64,000 nucleotides of DNA from an uncultured Collinsella sp. (GTDB taxonomy: Bacteria; Actinomycetota; Coriobacteriia; Coriobacteriales; Coriobacteriaceae), in assembly GCA_934630375.1 (NCBI GenBank), contig CAKTVQ010000001.1:124001-188000 (forward strand), given 5' to 3'. A program made the position numbers and the translations under genes. The notes under the pieces are model-generated. The model had not been told where the DNA came from and made no database searches. It saw nothing but the letters and a program-made list of their open reading frames with translations. Numbering within the stretch: the stretch's first letter is position 1; the number at the start of each line of letters is the position of its first letter. Of this stretch, positions 58,501 to 64,000 are shown in pieces.

Positions 58501-61500
58501 AATCGCGTCGTTAAACGCCTGGTCAACATCGTTAAACGAGTTCTCCATCATATACTCGTGCCACTGCTGCACGGCATTCGAGAACTCCTGCTGGCGCTCC
58601 TCGGCCGCGGCGGAATGCTTTTTGGCCGAAGCGTTGGCATCAAAACTCAGCATGGTCATAAGCTGAGCATTGGAGATGCGGTAGGTCTGCGGCATAAAGA
58701 TCTGCTCAAAGTTTCCGCAGTTCACATAGGTCGAGTCGTTTGCCTTGTTGAACTCATCGAGCAGTTTGAGATAGCCCTCGTCCACATACTCGGCCGCGTA
58801 GCGCACGCGGGTGCCCTCGCGCGACTTTTGGCTCAGCGGAATCGTCACGGTCTTGCCGTCCACGCAGTCCACGTACAGGTCGAGCGTGTCGGCAGCTTCC
58901 TCGTTGCCCACCTCGAGCGTAATATCGAACGTCCAGTAGGCGTTCTTCTTTTGCGGCAGATGGTGGAAGGTCCACAGGCTCTTTCCGGTGTCCTTGCCGT
59001 CCTTGACCAGGTTTTGCGTGCCGCCACGATACGTCACATCAAAGCTCCAGACCGAGGCGCCCGGAACATAGCGCACGTAATTACGAGCCGTCACATCGGC
59101 GGCAGCCGCGGCAACATCGGTCGATCCCACGCGCGCCTCGAGCGTCACGCGCTCGGCAGCCAACGTGTCCTGCGGCAGGTCGTATTCAATCTTGGCGCGG
59201 CCCAGCTTGTTGGTCTTGCCGGTGTACTTTACGGCCGAGGCGCCCGTACCGACGGTAAGCTGCACGCTCTTGCCAGGCGCTGCGTATACGTAGGCAACAT
59301 TGCCCAGCAGGCTGTGGACATTAGTATTGTCGACCTCGATGCGCGAGGTATTGACTTCGAGCGTGGTGCTCCCCAGCGGCAGCGTCACTTCGCCCAACGT
59401 AATGAGCGGCGAGACAACGTAGGTACCTGCAGTCTTGGGTTTAAAGCGCACAAACACATCGGCGCCCGCGCCCTTCTTCATGTCAATGACCAGATTGTCG
59501 CCCTCCCACGTTGTTCCGGTCCACCAGGTATTGGTGCTGTCACCGGCATCGCGAGAGCCTGCGGATACATCCTCGACCGCATCTTTGGCCAGCGGGATCT
59601 CGATCTTTGTCGCCTGGCTGTCCTTGAGCTCGTAGTGAATGCGCAGCTCGGTCTCCACCCCAACGACCGCAGACGAATCAGCGATAACCGAGCCCGCCGT
59701 CAGCCCGCGCTCGGCACGGTACGCCTCAACGTCAAACGTCGGCACGTCGAGCGTCACATCGAGCTGCTTACCGTCTTCGATCTTCACCTGCTGCTGGGCG
59801 ATATGCTTACCCACGGTCAGCCCCAGGCGGCTGAACGTGGAATAGCTCGTGGCCTGGATGTCATAGCTTGTCTTGTTAAAGGCGACGATAGTGTAGGCAC
59901 CGGCCTTCAGGCGCGGCGTATCGGCCTTCATGATGGGCGTGGTACCATTGTCCTCGTAGCCCGTCAGATAGGTAATGCCGTCGGCAACCAGCTTGCCATC
60001 GGACGTGCGGAACACCAGCACGCGGTTGGCACCCTGATAATCACCCTTGGTGGTCACCGTCGCCGCACCCCAAGGCTTTAGGTCGATATCGACCTTACCG
60101 GCAGACGGCTTTACGCGCGTGGTGGCCCCACCCAGCTTAAGGCTGTCCTTGGGTTTGAGCGCAATCTCCAGCTCCTGGTCCGCATCGGCAATGGCCTGTG
60201 ACACCACGATCGCTGTACCCTGAATGCGATAGTCGTTTTCCTTGTCACCCTTGGCGGCTTTAAGCGTCTTACCGTCGCACGTAATGGTCAGGTCGATATC
60301 ATCGAGACTGTTCAGTTCAATGCGCTCGGTTTTATCCTGCCCTGCCACCGGCTCGAGATAGCCCACGTTGAGCTCAATCGCGCGGGAGGCGGGAATCTTG
60401 GTAAAGTCCGCAGCCTTAATCTCGCCGATGTCCCATGTGCCGGTCATCTGGTCGCCCGGGCGCGCCAGCACCATGTCATAGTAGCCATCGAGCGAAAGGC
60501 GCAGCGTAGCGGCCGTCTTAGAGAGGGCATCTACCGTAAAGCTGCCGTCGGCGGCAATGTTCAGCGGCGTAGACTGCCCCGCCTGCACAAGCACCGCCGT
60601 CGCGCCCTGGGGAAGCTTGCCCGTTACCTGGGCCGCCTCGCCCATCCACTCAAACGTATAGGCGGGTTTTGACGAGTCCGCCGAATCCTTGCGGTCGGCC
60701 ACGGCATCGGCGAGTTTCTTGACCATCGAGGGGTTGCCCGCCGAATCGGTCGCATAGGCATAGATGGTCTGACCCTCGCTAAAGGGAATCGCGTACGTTA
60801 CGCCATCGATTGTCACGCGATCATTATAGTCGCCAGGATAGCCCGCCTCACCAAACTGAAGGTCGGGGTTCATCACGCGCAGGGTAACTGCGTTATGGTT
60901 TATCTCGCTCCCGCCACCGACGGTGCTTGAATAGCGCGTGTTCTCAAAAGCCCACCACTCTATCTTTTCCACGCTTCTGGGCAGCACGATCTCTTTGCCG
61001 GCGATCGCGGGATCAAGAGATAAAAACGCGCTGCTGCCGATATATTTGACGCCGTCGCCAATCGTCACCGACGACACATGTGAGCACCCATTAAAGGCTT
61101 GGCGCTCAATCCGCTCCACCGTGCCCGGTACGTCGATCTGCGTAAAGGTGAGTACCGTTGTGTCCGAGACATAGAACTGCGGCACGCCGCAATTGGCGAA
61201 AGCGCGGTGGTCGATAGTCTTAACCGAAGGCGGCAGCGTTGCCACCACATTGTCGTCAAGTTGTTCGCAGCCCTCAAAGGCCTGCTCGGGAATCGTGGTA
61301 AAGGCCGCGTTGTTGGGCCAGGTCACCGTCTGAAGTGTCTTGCTTCCGTAAAACGCATTCCAGCCCAGCTCCTCAACCGAATCGGGCAGCGCGATTTCCT
61401 TAATGCTGCTTCCGCCCAAGCCGCCCACCTTGCGGACATGCGAATCGCCGGCGAAGGTAACCGACGTGAGCGCGGCACTTCCCATGCCCGCCAGGCTCAC

Positions 61501-62100
61501 GACATTCTTGCCGTCAATGGTCGAGGGCACCTCCAGCGTGGTGATGCCCGAGTCGCCGTACTCGATCGAGATTTCGTTGGTGAGGCTATCGATTGAGAAG
61601 TAGTACTGAGCGGGAGTCTGCTCGCCGGCTACGTAGCCATCATCGTATTCGCCCTTTACGCCCGTGGCGCCCTTTGAGGTTACCCAGAGCTCAAGCTCCT
61701 CGTTCCAGGTTGCCTCAGCGTTGGCGGTTTCCTCTTGTTGTTGCTGCTCGGCAAGCTCCTTGCCCTCGACAAGATCGGTTGCAAGTGTTCCCACAGGCGT
61801 GCTCTCGGTCTGCCCGGCGCCCGTCAGGCCCGCCGCCGATGCGATCTCGGAGGCCGGAGGTGTCGGGGCGTCACCGGTATCGAGCGCCACGGGATCAGCG
61901 GCGTCGGCATCAGTCGCGGTGCCGGCGGCATCGGACGAGACAGCATCGTCTGCTTGGTCGACATCCGTCTGCACAAAGGTGCTGTCGGTGGTGAGCGCCT
62001 CGGCAAACGCGTCTATGGGCAACGAACTCGTCACCATTGCGAGGGTCGCCGTGGCAACGGTCAGGCGGCGGCAAAGTGCTCGAACAGTAGTCCACCTCAT
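55501..62100 (-). CDS. Large wall-anchored surface protein with leucine-rich and Ig-like repeats
   Basis: Protein of 2199 residues. The signal peptide is about residues 1-34 (VATATLAMVTSSLPIDAFAEA). A BspA-type leucine-rich repeat block (about 180-410; e.g. IALPDSVEELGWNAFYGSKT) is followed by many beta-rich Cna/Ig-like domains, a helical middle (about 1150-1600) and a CHB_HEX-like domain near residue 2080 (ATIWYTTNDTCPCKDDGRVE). It ends in a Pro/Gly/Thr linker, LANTG, a membrane segment and KRRKR, a sortase signal variant. Probably an adhesin or surface scaffold. The TTG at 62124 is possible, but AAAGGA is well placed for the ATG at 62100. It is bracketed by family F arrays. Its last 30 residues closely match those of the next surface protein. 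Confidence 0.92.
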   Translation of the reverse strand: MRWTTVRALCRRLTVATATLAMVTSSLPIDAFAEALTTDSTFVQTDVDQADDAVSSDAAGTATDADAADPVALDTGDAPTPPASEIASAAGLTGAGQTESTPVGTLATDLVEGKELAEQQQQEETANAEATWNEELELWVTSKGATGVKGEYDDGYVAGEQTPAQYYFSIDSLTNEISIEYGDSGITTLEVPSTIDGKNVVSLAGMGSAALTSVTFAGDSHVRKVGGLGGSSIKEIALPDSVEELGWNAFYGSKTLQTVTWPNNAAFTTIPEQAFEGCEQLDDNVVATLPPSVKTIDHRAFANCGVPQFYVSDTTVLTFTQIDVPGTVERIERQAFNGCSHVSSVTIGDGVKYIGSSAFLSLDPAIAGKEIVLPRSVEKIEWWAFENTRYSSTVGGGSEINHNAVTLRVMNPDLQFGEAGYPGDYNDRVTIDGVTYAIPFSEGQTIYAYATDSAGNPSMVKKLADAVADRKDSADSSKPAYTFEWMGEAAQVTGKLPQGATAVLVQAGQSTPLNIAADGSFTVDALSKTAATLRLSLDGYYDMVLARPGDQMTGTWDIGEIKAADFTKIPASRAIELNVGYLEPVAGQDKTERIELNSLDDIDLTITCDGKTLKAAKGDKENDYRIQGTAIVVSQAIADADQELEIALKPKDSLKLGGATTRVKPSAGKVDIDLKPWGAATVTTKGDYQGANRVLVFRTSDGKLVADGITYLTGYEDNGTTPIMKADTPRLKAGAYTIVAFNKTSYDIQATSYSTFSRLGLTVGKHIAQQQVKIEDGKQLDVTLDVPTFDVEAYRAERGLTAGSVIADSSAVVGVETELRIHYELKDSQATKIEIPLAKDAVEDVSAGSRDAGDSTNTWWTGTTWEGDNLVIDMKKGAGADVFVRFKPKTAGTYVVSPLITLGEVTLPLGSTTLEVNTSRIEVDNTNVHSLLGNVAYVYAAPGKSVQLTVGTGASAVKYTGKTNKLGRAKIEYDLPQDTLAAERVTLEARVGSTDVAAAAADVTARNYVRYVPGASVWSFDVTYRGGTQNLVKDGKDTGKSLWTFHHLPQKKNAYWTFDITLEVGNEEAADTLDLYVDCVDGKTVTIPLSQKSREGTRVRYAAEYVDEGYLKLLDEFNKANDSTYVNCGNFEQIFMPQTYRISNAQLMTMLSFDANASAKKHSAAAEERQQEFSNAVQQWHEYMMENSFNDVDQAFNDAIDQMVADAFAEEEGGKDEETGADDEAQGGSARKARRAPAARGGEGDDAGNDEAAQFAAELKAAVGGSSALLTKQGDSYGVNVDKMIFEDAYGTSEDWYQELAAAQGTNAADAAALKELVDHASRAEFITQQAEDLVGQSLGIGQLNQYGSWNDATAAALNKCAGIKASEYKGQSTSGFSDLGQALGSSLSYKAADDDTVKGFKVAAPDGEQTAYIESEFIENSNNNKNQALLFNSIAMQCDILDTLYDNWNVVHSLNNSKVRGWLMAWKRNGDVSAHMKLIRTIRSLKSYKIECEMFGQVFKTDAWKAAGQAFPAATQGIGIFTGIYGVNDASKNWENVNVRMQKVKGEREGYELQHTRLLAKPEKTEDDWKCIYALRDAMEKARAFEDLLYRQLCHDSTDVAVGSIMTIAGVLTAGSAGTVVGAAYDAASTSVGSERAIKLTNAECAYDVACEQVERACQNRITVNWGELTDAEVYKANKDGLISDEKMQSIFEARYRNVAAKAAPDPAGVVYEGLLSNTVEGATVELWSADDADGTNAVRWDAEEYEQANPLATGADGAYNWNTPTGWYQVRVTKDGYEEARSAWLRVPPIQTEVNIALVSTAAPEVASVHAYTDCVEIEFTQYMDASDDAVAALDAQGLGDVTYKWLDKQDDPDGKPLSRVLRICYADAREAGPTVAFDLDGARNYAGTAMPAWASGELAVGMRADKLKLNVEQAVTMLEGDDFELVAYVTDKDGKPFTGATVSVGLDSEAICSADAMQAVTGENGAATFVLHGALPGLTTLTATVDGTALSKQVDVRVSAEAVRPARPVATIGATTFGAWSPKENYITVPKGTKLELSAEEGATIWYTTNDTCPCKDDGRVEYTGPVTLDRNMYVRIAAQRPGMSYSEYSERLNITITVTDEMAPEPEPTPEPQPQPTPGGGEQGGGTGTATGGSTSTTTTVTTSKSKGKDKSGKKPDGAKLANTGDDTGMTVVALGIAGATVVAAGIAATKRRKR

Positions 62101-62160
62101 GGTCGTTCCTTTCTTGCAGACCAAAAGTCATCCAGCGTAATCGTTGCCCAAAAACAAAGC

Positions 62161-62194
62161 GAACGGTAGGTTCATATATACGAACCTACCGTTC
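62161..62194 (-). terminator. 13-bp hairpin in the surface-gene leader
   Basis: GAACGGTAGGTTC (62161-62173) pairs with 62182-62194 around an ATATATAC loop. On the minus strand it is followed by GCTTTGTTTTTGG, so it can terminate read-through from the upstream surface gene or act as an attenuator for the 2199-residue protein, 60 bp before its start. The gap 62101-62596 holds this hairpin and array F3 only. Confidence 0.65.
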
Positions 62195-62263
62195 TACCTG
62201 CGCAAACCACCACAAAGGGGACAGGCACCTTTGCGGTGGTTTTGGACTTAGCCGGCCGGTTTG

Positions 62264-62559
62264 TCTCAATCTGTAACAGGTAGGCCACATAGAGCCCCGT
62301 AGATGTTACAGATCGAGACATTGTGTCGGCGCCTTCCGGTTCATCTAAATCTGTAACAGTTAGAGGCCAAATCTCCCGCTACGTGTTACAGATCGAGACG
62401 TTGTTCCGACACTCGCTAGCTTGTCTCAATCTGTAACATCTGGAACCCAAATTCCTCGTTTGGTGTTACAGATCGAGACATTAGGTTGGCAGTCAGGCGG
62501 TTCATCTCAATCTGTAACATCTTGGGCCGTTTTGGGCGGCCAGGTGTTACAGATTGAGA
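62264..62559. repeat. Family F array, locus F3 (four 55-nt units)
   Basis: Units 62264-62318, 62344-62398, 62424-62478 and 62505-62559, all exactly 55 nt, separated by 25, 25 and 26 nt. Unit 2 and unit 3 interiors and the third spacer resemble those of locus F2, showing common descent; the others are unique. It lies between two surface protein genes on the minus strand. Confidence 0.9.
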
Positions 62560-62596
62560 TTTTGCTGACGCCGAGAACGAGGGCAGCCACCAAAAC

Positions 62597-64000
62597 CTAG
62601 CGCTTGCGGCGCTTGGTCGCGGCGACACCGGCTGCGGCAACGGTTGCGCCGGCGATTCCCAGGGCGGTGACCGTCATGGCGGTGTTGTCGCCCGTGGCAG
62701 CCAGGGTCGCATCGGACTTCTCGGCCGGCGTTGCCTTGGCGACCGTCTTGGTTGTGGCGGTCGGCTTGGTCGGCGTCGTGGCGTGCTTGGTCTCCGGTTT
62801 CGTCTCGGGCTTCGCGTCGGGCTTTACCTCAGGCTGCGGCGTCGGCTTGGGATCCGGTGTGGGCTGCGGGTCGGGAGTAGGCGTGGCCTCGGGCGTAAAG
62901 GTAAGGTCGGTGTCGACCCACATGGTGCTCGTCCCGCCCGTCTGCTCAATATTGTCCAAATCGGACGCGGACCACGTATAGCCATACTGTTTGCCGTTGA
63001 TGACAACCCTGGTATCGCGCGTAAAGTAGAAACCCTCGTGCGATTTGAGATAGAAACCGTAGCGATATGTCACGCCGGGTTTAAAGGTGTCGATACGGTT
63101 AGTATTCCCCTGGTCGAAAAAGCTGGAGGAATTGATGCTAGAGCCGTCACTGCCCATCCAAAACTCGCACTGGTACCAGTAACGTGCGCCGTCGGCCTCG
63201 CTGCCGGTGAAAATCGGCTTATCACCAGCCTTGAACGTGACGGTAGCGCCATTAATCTCGACCGTGTCGATTGCTTGCCACACAAGAGCCTTTTCGCAGG
63301 TAAACGATGTGGTCGGCGCAAGGAACAGACCACTTTCGACTTTCTGAACACTCATGGCGTTAAGTGGCTCGCCATTGATTGCCACAGTGCAGTCGTTGGC
63401 AAACTCATACCCGTTCTTTTGGCGTAGCATGACAGAATGCATGTAGTGCTTGCCTTCTTCGAACTTGTCGATTCGCTTCATGCCCGGTGTGTACATGCCC
63501 TCGTCGGAATACCAGAAGGCGACGGGATGAAGATCCGTGGGGTCGCTGTTGTCCATCTCCTCCCAGCACTCGTAAGCAATTTCATACTTGTCGTAATCTG
63601 CGTATGGTACATGAGTGGTTGGAGCGGGAGTATCCCCAGCGCGATAGCCGATATATCCTGAACCCAAATCAACGCTATTGATTGCCTCCCCATGGGCAGC
63701 TAGCTTTACCACGGTGTTGAAGTTGTAGCGCAGGTAGTAATCGGTCCTTGTTTCATGGACAACAATTTGAGCTGGTTTATCGGAGGTGCCATCAGGATCG
63801 CCGATGAGGATGCCATCATTATAGTCGGTGCGGTCGTACGTCAACGTTGAAGCAAACCGCACATCCTCGTTGCGGATGAGCGTATAGTTTCCGTCTACAA
63901 AGTCCCCGCCTGTCAGGGTCAGCGTCGCACGCATCTGCCCTTCATATGGCGCAATGGAAATCGTCACGTTCGATTGAGACTGATCGGCGACTTCAACAAG
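62597..64000 (-). CDS. Wall-anchored surface protein, partial at right edge
   Basis: C-terminal 467 residues of a minus-strand gene that continues beyond the window; the frame is open to the last base. It contains beta-rich repeats with conserved W/Y-rich blocks (GYEFANDCTVAINGEPLNAM and GFYFTRDTRVVINGKQYGYT are related), a Pro/Thr/Lys-rich wall-spanning region, and the sorting signal LAATG, a membrane segment and KRRKR. The final 30 residues are nearly identical to those of the neighbouring 2199-residue protein, which suggests duplication or gene conversion of the anchor. Likely surface-displayed; ligand unknown. Confidence 0.85.
   Translation of the reverse strand, partial: LVEVADQSQSNVTISIAPYEGQMRATLTLTGGDFVDGNYTLIRNEDVRFASTLTYDRTDYNDGILIGDPDGTSDKPAQIVVHETRTDYYLRYNFNTVVKLAAHGEAINSVDLGSGYIGYRAGDTPAPTTHVPYADYDKYEIAYECWEEMDNSDPTDLHPVAFWYSDEGMYTPGMKRIDKFEEGKHYMHSVMLRQKNGYEFANDCTVAINGEPLNAMSVQKVESGLFLAPTTSFTCEKALVWQAIDTVEINGATVTFKAGDKPIFTGSEADGARYWYQCEFWMGSDGSSINSSSFFDQGNTNRIDTFKPGVTYRYGFYLKSHEGFYFTRDTRVVINGKQYGYTWSASDLDNIEQTGGTSTMWVDTDLTFTPEATPTPDPQPTPDPKPTPQPEVKPDAKPETKPETKHATTPTKPTATTKTVAKATPAEKSDATLAATGDNTAMTVTALGIAGATVAAAGVAATKRRKR

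Noticed and set aside
57313..60081. 922-codon open frame opposite the 2199-residue surface protein
   Set aside because: Antisense shadow of a protein with clear signal, repeats and anchor; the translation is rich in Arg/Leu/Gly/Ala with no motif.
62264..62559. CRISPR array
   Set aside because: Period and spacers look regular, but the conserved motif is only 15 nt and alternates in orientation, and no cas genes are present in the window.

Overview
The window is high-GC DNA carrying ordinary bacterial housekeeping genes (glmU, prs, pth, coaX, folP-folK, a sirtuin, exonuclease III). It also has giant sortase-anchored surface proteins with pilin-type isopeptide repeats, an Ech-type [NiFe] hydrogenase, an NfnAB-like transhydrogenase and an ECF vitamin transporter. 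This mix, together with the codon use and protein style, points to a gut anaerobe of the Coriobacteriia, most likely Collinsella. That assignment is inference from gene content; there is no rRNA in the window. Layout, left to right: an ABC-2 exporter operon (1-2741, minus) lies divergent from a NarL-type two-component pair (2945-4716). A 2465-residue VWA/FctA-repeat adhesin (5323-12720) is bracketed on both sides by nested palindromic intergenic repeats. The ech operon (13428-19099, minus) has its two membrane subunits EchA and EchB fused. A lone HTH protein and an Old-Yellow-Enzyme-type reductase follow (to 22133). A 14.3-kb integrative mobilizable element (22487-36819) sits in the 3' end of the initiator tRNA gene. 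It carries a tyrosine integrase, an excisionase-like HTH, a DnaB-like ATPase, MobC/relaxase and a VirD4-type coupling protein, but no other type IV secretion genes. Its cargo includes a DUF1648 membrane protein opposite a small leader-peptide-like ORF, a DUF2958 protein and a membrane-anchored HNH nuclease. Core genome resumes at coaX and continues through an AAA/DUF4143 ATPase, a degenerate BirA, a FolP-FolK fusion, sirtuin, exonuclease III, ECF transporter, glmU, prs, a Vsr-like nuclease, pth and nfnAB. The window ends in two large wall-anchored proteins (55501-62100, and 62597 to the right edge). How the genes work together: the Ech complex and NfnAB form a redox hub coupling reduced ferredoxin, H2, NADH/NADPH and ion motive force, as expected of a fermenter. 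The ABC exporter is probably controlled by the adjacent HK/RR pair. The EcfS-EcfAA-EcfT genes form one complete group-I ECF transporter. The mobilizable element encodes its own processing and coupling functions but would need a helper conjugation system. The most unusual feature is the intergenic DNA. At least six families of palindromic elements have strictly fixed lengths (154, 132, 205, 178, about 43 and 55 bp) and are concentrated at the borders of accessory genes. One family is a 15-nt motif that recurs in alternating orientation every 40 nt, with 25-26-nt variable spacers, at three loci. Two families share a common core but have completely different, still self-complementary outer arms. 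I know of no described system that matches these. They could be structured RNAs, bidirectional terminators, MITE-like elements or protein-binding arrays; the sequence alone does not decide.
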